Below, piece by piece: positions 1 through 5,058 of a stretch of 6,191 bases of DNA. A program made the translations under genes and the position numbers. The stretch is from the NCBI RefSeq assembly GCF_000966975.1, contig NZ_JZWV01001168.1:1-6191 (forward strand), in the 5' to 3' direction. Numbering within the stretch: position 1 is the stretch's first letter; each line of letters begins with the position of its first letter. A model generated the notes under the pieces. It searched no databases. It was not told the DNA's origin and was given only the letters and a program-made list of their open reading frames with translations. The DNA is from Streptomyces katrae (GTDB taxonomy: Bacteria > Actinomycetota > Actinomycetes > Streptomycetales > Streptomycetaceae).

Positions 1-549
1 GGCGCGCTCCGCCTGCTCCAGCAGGTCCTTCATCGAGCCGATCTTCCCCGTCGACGTCACCGTGTCCTTGGTCTCGGACCAGGTCTGGCCGATGTCCTTG
101 GCAGCCTTCTCGTAGGACTGCACGCTGTAGTCCGGCTGATAGACATCAGCGCTGAAGATTTCACCCCAGGACTTCTTCTCGATCTCGTCCTCACTGGCGT
201 GCGGGTTGCCGTAGAAGGCGTTCGCGGCCACCTTGAAGCCGCCCTCGATGTAGTGGTCCTCCTCCCAGACCGTCCCCGCGGCGATGCCGAGGTTCCCGGC
301 CAGGGCGGATGCGTCCTGGATCAGCGAGCGGACGCCCCACTCCCAGAGCTCACAGAAGTCCTCGAAGTCCTTCGCCAGACCACCGTGCCCAGCCTCCATC
401 GCCGTCATCGACAGGTCGTGGAACCCCGCCCCTTGCGACGCGCCGGCCGCGTCCCCGACCTCACGCAGCTCGGAGACGGCGGCCCGCAGCCCCTTCTGGA
501 TCGCCGCCACCGCGGCCGGTGACACCTCCAGATCACCGTCGTCCGCCAT
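1..549 (-). CDS. WXG100-like / type VII secretion-associated toxin protein, N-terminal part (cut by left edge)
   Basis: The frame is open for 183 codons from an ATG at 547-549 to the left edge with no stop, so this is only the N-terminal part. A strong Shine-Dalgarno (GGGGGAGG) lies about 5 nt upstream, and the ATG shares one base with the TGA of the SseB-family gene, which indicates translational coupling. The protein begins MADDGDLEVSPAAV and has a long helical region (residues about 10-100) with a Trp-Glu-Trp-Gly signature at residues 69-72. A helix-rich, Lys/Glu-rich stretch (about 120-183) follows. The pattern (an acidic start, a conserved FCELWEWGV segment, later Gly-Asn-Pro-His-Ala-Ser) matches by memory the N-terminal domain of large Streptomyces polymorphic toxins thought to be exported by a WXG100/ESX-type route. 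The C-terminal toxin domain would lie outside the window. Family assignment is from recall and the effector activity is unknown. It could also be a stand-alone ESX-like protein. Confidence 0.72.
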   Translation of the reverse strand, partial: MADDGDLEVSPAAVAAIQKGLRAAVSELREVGDAAGASQGAGFHDLSMTAMEAGHGGLAKDFEDFCELWEWGVRSLIQDASALAGNLGIAAGTVWEEDHYIEGGFKVAANAFYGNPHASEDEIEKKSWGEIFSADVYQPDYSVQSYEKAAKDIGQTWSETKDTVTSTGKIGSMKDLLEQAERA

Positions 550-956
550 CAGACCTCCCCCTGATCACCGTTGTTGACGTCCACGGCACAGCAGTCGGGC
601 ACGATCCCGGCCACGGGCGGGAACAGCATCGAACCGTCCTCATCAGCCACGTTCACCGCGATCCCAGCCGGGCCGTCGACCTCGGGCACCACCGCATCCA
701 CGAGCCGCGCACCGAGGATCGAAAGGTACGGCCACTCCCGCGCGGCCTCCCCACGGGCTCGGGCGAACCGGGCAAATGACTCCTCGTCCGTGAACGCGTA
801 CAGCCAACGGATCCCGCCTGCGACAGCCGACATCACTCCGCCTGCGGCCTCGTCGGCGAGCGGGACAAGAAGCACCGCCCGCCGAAACTCACCCACCAGA
901 CGCCCCGGATCCCCGTCGCCCACCCGATACGCGGCAATCTCTGCCGTCAGTTCCAT
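549..956 (-). CDS. SseB-family N-terminal domain protein
   Basis: This 135-residue soluble protein begins MELTAEIAAYRVGD. The start at 954-956 is preferred because GGGGGA sits about 6 nt upstream; the same frame stays open to 1112 but that extension reads like non-coding sequence. The body fits the SseB fold seen in many actinobacterial proteins. A hydrophobic strand ending in Val-Pro-Leu (28-33) is followed by W51-L-Y-A-F-T-D-E-E-S-F (51-61), then a helix, and then a strand with P91-E-V-D-G-P-A-G-I-A-V-N (91-102). No signal peptide or membrane segment is visible. SseB was named for Salmonella type III secretion, but in actinobacteria SseB-domain proteins are often small accessory genes of unknown function, some beside type VII or toxin loci. 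The stop codon overlaps the start of the downstream exported-protein gene by one base, so the two are very likely co-transcribed. A chaperone or immunity role is plausible but only inferred from position. Confidence 0.75.
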   Translation of the reverse strand: MELTAEIAAYRVGDGDPGRLVGEFRRAVLLVPLADEAAGGVMSAVAGGIRWLYAFTDEESFARFARARGEAAREWPYLSILGARLVDAVVPEVDGPAGIAVNVADEDGSMLFPPVAGIVPDCCAVDVNNGDQGEV

Positions 957-1020
957 GCTCTGTCCCCCAATCAGGCGATGTTCACCCGAACCAAGGACAG
1001 TACCTTGATCGCAGATTGGG
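957..1020 (-). promoter_or_regulatory. Candidate structured 5' leader (three-way junction) upstream of the SseB-family gene
   Basis: On the plus strand, complementary arms nest perfectly. CCCAATC (966-972) pairs with GATTGGG (1014-1020). GCGAT (975-979) pairs with ATCGC (1008-1012). Two adjacent hairpins sit inside: GTTC/GAAC with a 4-nt loop (980-991) and CAAGG/CCTTG with a 6-nt loop (992-1007). That is 21 base pairs with no unpaired base at the junction and only a 1x2 internal loop. Read as RNA on the minus strand, the outer stem's 3' arm contains the first G residues of the Shine-Dalgarno of the SseB-family gene, and the stem ends 9 nt before its ATG. A translational switch is therefore possible. 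It could equally act as a DNA cruciform, protein-binding site or mobile-element end. The pairing is directly visible; its function is inferred. Confidence 0.45.
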
Positions 1021-1032
1021 TTGAGCCAGGAT

Positions 1033-1113
1033 CGTGCCACCCCAGGCCGAATCGACGCGGCGAGATCCCCAGATGCCCGGCGCCGGAACCGGGCACGGTT
1101 CTTCGGTGGCACG
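1033..1113. repeat. Perfect 9-bp inverted repeat enclosing a 6-bp hairpin
   Basis: CGTGCCACC (1033-1041) is the exact reverse complement of GGTGGCACG (1105-1113). Inside the 63-nt loop there is a perfect hairpin, GAACCG-GGCA-CGGTTC (1086-1101), and the 10-bp palindrome CCGGCGCCGG (1077-1086, alternative pairing). The element begins 12 nt beyond the three-way-junction element, so both may belong to one folded leader or DNA structure. The repeats are certain. Their biological meaning is not, because GC-rich DNA produces short hairpins by chance. Confidence 0.5.
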
Positions 1114-1118
1114 GCTGA

Positions 1119-1144
1119 AGGCGGAAGGGAGCTCTTCCGTGCCT
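1119..1144. repeat. Imperfect hairpin
   Basis: AGGCGGAAG (1119-1127) pairs with CTTCCG (1134-1139) and CCT (1142-1144) around a GGAGCT loop, with TG (1140-1141) bulged. It lies 5 nt after the 9-bp inverted repeat. It lacks a T-run, so it is not a classical terminator. Confidence 0.4.
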
Positions 1145-1156
1145 GCGGTCCGCTAA

Positions 1157-1177
1157 TGGCGCCAGTAACTGGCCATC
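1157..1177. repeat. Short dyad centred on GCCAGT-A-ACTGGC
   Basis: GCCAGT and ACTGGC are perfect inverted arms around a single A (1161-1173). With a two-base bulge the symmetry extends outwards, ATGG on the left and CCAT on the right. A near-palindrome with so short a loop is more like a protein-binding operator than an RNA hairpin. No promoter was recognised beside it. Confidence 0.35.
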
Positions 1178-1442
1178 ACCTCCCTGATCGCGGCCCAGGC
1201 AATGATCGAGTAGATCGCCCGCACCCGCCTCCCCGCCCTGGAGCTCGACAGGCAGGTTCGACGTCTCTCTGCCCCAGACCATCGCATCGCGACGAAGTGC
1301 TCCTGACAGGGCCCGCGGGACGGGTGGGACGGGAAGCCCGGCGCTCCCCGATCGCCGCAAGCACCGTGCACCGCCTCTCGGCCCCGGGTCCGCGCCAGAA
1401 CGGGGCGTCATCACAGCTGACGGTCCCGACTATGGGAGCCCG

Positions 1443-1733
1443 GCCCGTACATGGCCTCCTCCGGCCGGCCCAAATGAACCGTTCCAATCCACTGACCCGT
1501 CGAAGCCAACAGATCGCCGCGCTGTTGTCGAACTCCTACAACTCGTTCGAAGATAGCCAACGATCCATTCGCGGACCGGAATCCCCGGATTGACCAGCTC
1601 GGCGTGATCGCCGACGGCACCGACCGGAAGTGGATTTACCCAGGGCTTTGAGAAGCGACTGAGCCAGGCCTACTCCCTTCACGATCGAGTTATCCAGGGT
1701 CAGCATTGGTCCTGGCACCACACAAGAGAATAA
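1443..1733 (+). pseudogene. Probable decayed coding fragment, frameshifted, function unknown
   Basis: Three plus-strand segments read like real protein but lie in two frames. The frame through 1521-1553 gives AVVELLQLVRR before TAG (1554-1556). The next frame, from about 1547 to TGA at 1649-1651, gives KIANDPFADRNPRIDQLGVI followed by ADGTDRKWIYPGL. Returning to the first frame, 1644-1733 gives GFEKRLSQAYSLHDRVIQGQ followed by HWSWHHTRE and TAA (1731-1733). Joined at about 1550 and 1644, these make one continuous hydrophilic sequence, as expected of a gene with two compensating indels. The middle segment has mostly G/C third positions; the last segment has fewer. No start codon with a ribosome binding site is visible and no family was recognised. 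The left limit is arbitrary, and chance open reading cannot be excluded. Confidence 0.3.
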
Positions 1734-1846
1734 TCCCCAAGACAACACTGACCCACTCTGCAATGCCTTCGTACTGGTCGAGACGATGCAGGGAAACCGG
1801 ACCTCTCCTCGGGAAGGCCCGGACTTCGATCCCAGCTCTCAGGTGG

Positions 1847-2812
1847 TCATCGCACACGGCCCCGCGGTTTCAGGTGAGTTGGGGGAATTTCGGGGGCCGG
1901 GATCGGAGGGCCGTCGTAGCCCTTGACCTCGCCGAAGCGCGAGCCGTTCGCCCAGTCCTCACGGGCCTGGACGATCTCCTCGTGGGAGCGGCCGATCCAG
2001 TTCCAGAACATGACGATCTCCTCCTCGAACGGCTCCCCGCCCAGCAGCATCAGGCCCGCGTCCGAGGCCGCGCGCAGCGGGAGTTCGGTGCGGCCGCAGC
2101 CCAGGTAGAGCATCGAGCCCGGGAGGAGGGGCACGCCGTCGACGTGGGCCTCGCCGGACATGGAGAGGACCGCGTACTCGAAGTCCGGGTCGAGGGGGAG
2201 GCGGGTTTCGGTTCCGGCGGCGAGGGCCAGGTCCGCGCCGACGATGGGGGTGTACGCGGCGCCCGGGGAGGTCGCGGTGTCCAGGGTGCCCAGGATGACC
2301 GTGGCGTCGAGGCCGGGGGCCGTGACGCGCGGGAGGTCCGCGTGGTGCTGGAAGTGCGGGGCGACGTCGCGGTGGGCGTCCGGGAGGGCCACCCACAGCT
2401 GGGCGCCGTGCAGGAAGCGGGCGTGGGGGCGCGGGCTCTCCTCGGAGTGGCTGATGCCCCGGCCGGAGGTCATCAGGCCCAGCTCGCGCGGGCGGATCGT
2501 GGCGAGGCTGCCGACGCTGTCGCGGTGCAGGACCTCGCCCTCGTGCAGCCAGCTCACCGTCTGCAGGCCTGCGTGCGGGTGGGGGGCGACCTGCATGCCG
2601 GGCTCGTCGGCGATGTCGTCGGGGCCGTAGTGGTCGACGAAGCACCAGGCGCCCACCATGCGGCGGCCCAGGTTCGGCAGGAGGCGGCGGACCTCGGTGG
2701 ACTCCCCGAGCCTGACCGTGCGCGGGCTGAGGAGCTCCCGTACCGGCTCGGCCACGACGAAGCCGCGGCCGCCGCAGGAGGAGAGAGCGGGCTGGCGATC
2801 GAGATTGCTCAT
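1847..2812 (-). CDS. Pirin family protein (cupin; quercetinase-like)
   Basis: A 321-residue bicupin of the usual size for bacterial pirins (about 230-330 residues). The N-terminal cupin contains the family motifs: FVDHYGP (58-64), HPHAGLQTVSW (78-88), EGEVLHRDS (91-99), then MTSGRGISHSEES (114-126). H78, H80, H122 and E124 match the four metal ligands known in human pirin and E. coli YhhW, so an Fe or similar divalent metal site appears intact. The C-terminal part has the second cupin (about 185-245) and the conserved MFWNWIGRSHEEI (268-280) near the end. Family members include quercetin 2,3-dioxygenases and redox-sensing transcriptional cofactors; the substrate here cannot be told. The start (ATG 2810-2812) is set by the MSNLDRQPAL beginning. 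No good Shine-Dalgarno is seen, and a TACCTT box 7 nt upstream suggests a leaderless mRNA. It is transcribed divergently from the methyltransferase. The same frame stays open far upstream, which is a high-GC artefact. Confidence 0.93.
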   Translation of the reverse strand: MSNLDRQPALSSCGGRGFVVAEPVRELLSPRTVRLGESTEVRRLLPNLGRRMVGAWCFVDHYGPDDIADEPGMQVAPHPHAGLQTVSWLHEGEVLHRDSVGSLATIRPRELGLMTSGRGISHSEESPRPHARFLHGAQLWVALPDAHRDVAPHFQHHADLPRVTAPGLDATVILGTLDTATSPGAAYTPIVGADLALAAGTETRLPLDPDFEYAVLSMSGEAHVDGVPLLPGSMLYLGCGRTELPLRAASDAGLMLLGGEPFEEEIVMFWNWIGRSHEEIVQAREDWANGSRFGEVKGYDGPPIPAPEIPPTHLKPRGRVR

Positions 2813-2914
2813 ACGGGACAAGGTAGCTCCGCGGGGTCCCGTTGCTCCTTTCCTTTCCGTGGAATGACGCGGCGTGCGGGGCCCGGCGGCCGCCTCGGCT
2901 AGCCTGGGTCCGAT
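2813..2914. promoter_or_regulatory. Divergent promoter region, pirin / rRNA methyltransferase
   Basis: These 102 bp must hold both promoters. Towards the methyltransferase, TAGCCT (2900-2905) is a plausible -10 box ending 9 nt before its ATG. Towards pirin, TACCTT (minus strand, 2820-2825) ends 7 nt before the ATG. Neither gene has a clear Shine-Dalgarno, which fits leaderless or nearly leaderless transcripts, common in Streptomyces. No recognisable -35 box is present on either side. A pyrimidine-rich tract (GCTCCTTTCCTTTCC) lies in the middle and includes a small TTCC-GT-GGAA dyad. Confidence 0.4.
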
Positions 2915-4117
2915 ATGAACCGCCTGACCACGCCTTTCGGCTCCTACGAACTCACCCGCTTCCCCGCCGACCCGCGCGACCGGCTCCGCGCCTGGGACGC
3001 CGCCGACGAGTACCTGCTGCGCCACCTCGACGCCGGTACCGGCGAGCGCGGCCCGGTGGACCTGGCCGGCGCCGGGCAGATCACGGTCGTCGGCGACCGA
3101 TGGGGTGCGCTGACCACGGCCCTGGCCGCGTACCACCCGGCCCAGATCACCGACTCCGCGCTGGCCCGGGCGGCCACCGAGGCGAACCTGGACCGGGCCG
3201 GCATCGGCACCGCCAAGTCCACGGTGACCCTGCTGACCACGCGGGACGCGCCGCCCGCGCGGATCGACGTGCTGCTCGTCCGGGTGCCCAAGAGCCTGGC
3301 GCTGCTGGAGGACCAGCTCCTGCGGCTGGCCCCGCACCTGCACGAGGGCACGGTCGTCGTCGGCACCGGCATGGTCAAGGAGATCCACACCTCCACGCTG
3401 GAGCTCTTCGAGAAGATCATCGGGCCGACGCGGACCTCCCTCGCGGAGAAGAAGGCCCGGCTGATCTTCTGCACGCCGGACCCGGCGCTGCTGTCCGCCG
3501 CCGGCACCTCGCCGTGGCCGCTGACGTACACGGTGGACCAGGACGGGGGCTCGGGCGCCGGGCTGACCGTGGTCAACCACGCCGGGATCTTCTGCGCCGA
3601 CCGGCTGGACGTCGGCACGCGCTTCTTCCTCCAGTCCATCCCCACCAACACCAACGGGGCCCGGGTCGTGGACCTGGGCTGCGGCAACGGGGTCGTGGGC
3701 ACGGCGGTGCAGGTCGCCGACCCGGACGCCGAGGTGGTGTTCACGGACGAGTCGTACCAGGCCGTCGCCTCGGCGCGGGCCACCTACGAGGCCAACGTCC
3801 GCCCGGGCCGGCGGACGGCGGAGTTCCTCGTCGGCGACGGCGTGGCGATGCTGCCGCCGTCCTCGGTGGACCTGATCCTCAACAATCCGCCCTTCCACTC
3901 GCACCAGGCGACCACGGACGCGACGGCGCTGCGCATGTTCGCGCAGTCCCGCAAGGTGCTGCGCCCGGGCGGGGAGCTGTGGGTGGTGGCCAACCGCCAC
4001 ATGGGCTACCACACCCATCTGCGCCGGCTCTTCGGCAACTGCGAAGTCACGGCGAGCGAACCGCGGTTCGTGGTGCTGCGGGCCGTCAAGCGCGAGGCGC
4101 GGCAGCACGGCAGGTGA
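2915..4117 (+). CDS. Class I SAM-dependent methyltransferase, RlmG/RsmC type (rRNA guanine-N2)
   Basis: A 400-residue two-domain protein, close to E. coli RlmG (378) and longer than RsmC (343). The C-terminal Rossmann methyltransferase domain (about 220-395) has SAM motif I, VVDLGCGNGVVG (251-262), an acidic motif II at D278, D308 in a GDG turn, and the catalytic NPPF tetrad (324-327) preceded by ILN. NPPF is typical of enzymes that methylate an exocyclic amino group of guanine in RNA. A later RPGGELWVVAN (350-360) is the usual motif after it. The N-terminal half (1-210) is the degenerate, SAM-less duplicate domain of the RlmG/RsmC group, with VVVGTGMVKEIHTST (147-161). RlmG makes m2G1835 in 23S rRNA and RsmC makes m2G1207 in 16S rRNA; RlmG is favoured by length, but the target cannot be settled from sequence. 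It probably has its own promoter, with an ATG 9 nt after a TAGCCT box. All key residues appear present. Confidence 0.9.
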   Translation: MNRLTTPFGSYELTRFPADPRDRLRAWDAADEYLLRHLDAGTGERGPVDLAGAGQITVVGDRWGALTTALAAYHPAQITDSALARAATEANLDRAGIGTAKSTVTLLTTRDAPPARIDVLLVRVPKSLALLEDQLLRLAPHLHEGTVVVGTGMVKEIHTSTLELFEKIIGPTRTSLAEKKARLIFCTPDPALLSAAGTSPWPLTYTVDQDGGSGAGLTVVNHAGIFCADRLDVGTRFFLQSIPTNTNGARVVDLGCGNGVVGTAVQVADPDAEVVFTDESYQAVASARATYEANVRPGRRTAEFLVGDGVAMLPPSSVDLILNNPPFHSHQATTDATALRMFAQSRKVLRPGGELWVVANRHMGYHTHLRRLFGNCEVTASEPRFVVLRAVKREARQHGR

Positions 4118-4160
4118 CGTACCGGCGCCCCGTCCCGCGCCACACGAGGTGACCTGCCGG
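4112..4160 (+). repeat. Direct repeat AGGTGAC-N3-CCGG
   Basis: AGGTGACGTACCGG (4112-4125) and AGGTGACCTGCCGG (4147-4160) share 11 of 14 positions at a 35-bp spacing. The first overlaps the stop codon of the methyltransferase gene; the second forms the left half of the dyad upstream of merR. With the right arm of that dyad, TACCGG or its complement occurs three times in 57 bp. A secondary operator site is possible. Confidence 0.35.
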
Positions 4161-4185
4161 TACACCCGCCGGTAGGTCCTACACT
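4152..4185 (+). promoter_or_regulatory. merR promoter (leaderless) with overlapping 26-bp operator dyad
   Basis: TACACT (4180-4185) is a good -10 box ending exactly 7 nt before the GTG start, so transcription should begin at or beside the start codon. Just upstream is an inverted repeat, ACCTgCCGG-N8-CCGGtAGGT (4152-4177), covering the expected -35 position and most of the spacer. MerR-family proteins typically bind a dyad lying in the spacer of their own or a neighbouring promoter, so autoregulation by the adjacent gene is the natural inference. No consensus -35 hexamer is visible at 17 bp, which fits a regulated promoter. Confidence 0.6.
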
Positions 4186-4192
4186 CGGCCGC

Positions 4193-4951
4193 GTGAGCAC
4201 TGGGGCGGGGACGGACGGCGGGGACGGGCGGCGGCGCTGGCGCCGCGAGGAGGTGGCCCGGGAGGCCGGGGTCAAGGTGCGCAACCTGCGCTACTACCAG
4301 GAGCGCGGGCTGCTGCCCCCGCCGCGCCGGGAGGGCCGGATCGCCTGGTACTCCGAGGACCACCTGACCCGGCTGCGGCTGATCAGCGACCTGCTGGGGC
4401 GCGGCTACACGGTCAACGGCATCGGCGAGCTGCTGGCCGCCTGGGAGCAGGGCGGCGGGATCTCCCAACTCCTCGGGCTGGAACGGGAGATGACCCGGGA
4501 CTGGGTGCGCGAGGAACCGGTGACGATGACCCGGGCCGAGCTGCGCGAGCTGTTCGGGCCGGGGGCGACGGCCGAGCACACCCGGCGGGCGGCCGAGCTG
4601 GGTTACGTACGGGTCGACGGGGACCGGGTCACGTATCCGAGCCGGCGGCTGCTGGAGGCGACGGTGGCGCTGGTGCGGCAGGGAATGCCGCTCGGGGAGA
4701 TCCTGGACGCCGGGGAGTTCGTGCAGGAGCAGGCGGACGCGCTGGCGGACCGGTTCGTCGGACTGTTCCGGAGGCATGTGATCGGCGCCGACGGGCTGGG
4801 GTCGCTTTCGGCCACCCAGCTGGATCACGTCCGTGAGGCCGCGGCCGCGCTGCGGCCCGTGGCGGGTGAGGTGATGGCCTCGGAGTTCGCCCGGGCGATG
4901 GGGCGGCGGGTGGAGGCGGAGGTGGCCGAACTGCTGCGTACGGAGCAGTAG
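4193..4951 (+). CDS. MerR family transcriptional regulator
   Basis: A 252-residue DNA-binding protein. Residues 15-85 form the MerR winged helix-turn-helix: WRREEVAREAGV (16-27), VRNLRYYQERGLLPPPRREG (29-48) and the wing with IAWYSEDHLTRLRLI (50-64), then LLGRGYTVNGIGELL (67-81). RYYQERGLL is the most diagnostic piece. A C-terminal domain of about 165 residues (86-252) is mostly helical, much longer than in metal-sensing MerR proteins. It contains no cysteine, so a thiol-ligated metal sensor or redox type is unlikely; a small-molecule or protein input is more probable. The GTG start at 4193 is chosen because it sits 7 nt after a good -10 box (leaderless). The 26-bp dyad just upstream is the likely operator. 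The gene is 75 nt behind the methyltransferase and 107 nt ahead of the DUF6230-type gene, which has its own promoter. Regulation of that operon is possible but not shown, because the same dyad is absent there. Confidence 0.92.
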   Translation: MSTGAGTDGGDGRRRWRREEVAREAGVKVRNLRYYQERGLLPPPRREGRIAWYSEDHLTRLRLISDLLGRGYTVNGIGELLAAWEQGGGISQLLGLEREMTRDWVREEPVTMTRAELRELFGPGATAEHTRRAAELGYVRVDGDRVTYPSRRLLEATVALVRQGMPLGEILDAGEFVQEQADALADRFVGLFRRHVIGADGLGSLSATQLDHVREAAAALRPVAGEVMASEFARAMGRRVEAEVAELLRTEQ

Positions 4952-4966
4952 GAGTCGGCCTAAAGG

Positions 4967-4978
4967 GTGCGCTCGCAC
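4967..4978 (+). repeat. Small hairpin after merR
   Basis: GTGCG-CT-CGCAC is a perfect 5-bp inverted repeat 15 nt after the merR stop. It is too short and lacks a T-run, so it is only a weak terminator candidate. Confidence 0.25.
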
Positions 4979-4982
4979 AACC

Positions 4983-5011
4983 TTGCCAACCACCATTGGC
5001 ACTCTTACATT
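4983..5011 (+). promoter_or_regulatory. Promoter of the DUF6230/DUF6114 operon with overlapping operator-like dyad
   Basis: TTGCCA (4983-4988) and TACATT (5006-5011) are separated by exactly 17 bp, a near-consensus vegetative sigma (HrdB-type) promoter, which would give a leader of about 40 nt before the ATG at 5059. A perfect inverted repeat, TGCCAA-N6-TTGGCA (4984-5001), lies across the -35 box and most of the spacer, the classical place for a repressor to act. The dyad differs from the one upstream of merR, so a different regulator may be involved. The same dyad could fold as a hairpin in merR read-through transcripts. Confidence 0.65.
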
Positions 5012-5058
5012 CAACTCGTCGGTAACAAAGGTGCACAGCCGAGATAAGGGACGATCTC

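Larger units (their letters stand above)
957..1846. other. Long intergenic region without a convincing intact gene
   Basis: About 890 bp separates the SseB-family gene from the pirin stop. Open frames exist on both strands, but their predicted products are Arg/Pro/Ser-rich, overlap each other and lack convincing ribosome binding sites. The left third (966-1180) is dense in inverted repeats. The centre (about 1180-1440) is GC-rich; on the minus strand, 1153-1221 reads as a short gene-like tail (RAIYSIIAWAAIREVMASYW, then RH and a stop) with G/C-rich third positions, possibly the end of a lost gene. The right part (about 1490-1780) has visibly lower GC, with runs such as AAGAGAATAATCCCCAAGAC, and contains a plus-strand frameshifted fragment. 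No tRNA, CRISPR array or clear transposase was recognised. Decay at the edge of a toxin locus is the simplest reading. Confidence 0.6.

Noticed and set aside
966..1020. An integron attC site as the explanation for the folded element
   Set aside because: The arms lack the attC core-site consensus, and no integrase or cassette array is visible.
957..1112. A 52-codon N-terminal extension of the SseB-family protein
   Set aside because: A strong Shine-Dalgarno precedes the internal ATG at 956, and the extension would be coded by the inverted-repeat structure.
1021..1593. A plus-strand open frame of 190 codons in the intergenic region
   Set aside because: It starts at a TTG without a ribosome binding site, its composition is Arg/Pro/Ser-rich, and it crosses several inverted repeats.
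1536..1706. A minus-strand frame beginning MLTLDNSIVKGVGLAQSLLK
   Set aside because: The first 20 residues look protein-like, but the rest is Arg/Ser-rich and it lies opposite the better plus-strand fragment.
1800..1846. A Rho-independent terminator after pirin
   Set aside because: Only weak, mismatched stems and no T-run were found.
2842..4152. A plus-strand open frame of 436 codons overlapping the methyltransferase
   Set aside because: The product is Arg/Pro/Gly low-complexity, while the frame at 2915-4117 carries all methyltransferase motifs.
1847..5014. A minus-strand reading frame open for 1055 codons, running from the pirin stop back across the methyltransferase and merR
   Set aside because: Only 1847-2812 resembles a protein family. 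The upstream part is Arg/Gly/Pro/His-rich and antisense to two clear genes, the usual effect of high GC.
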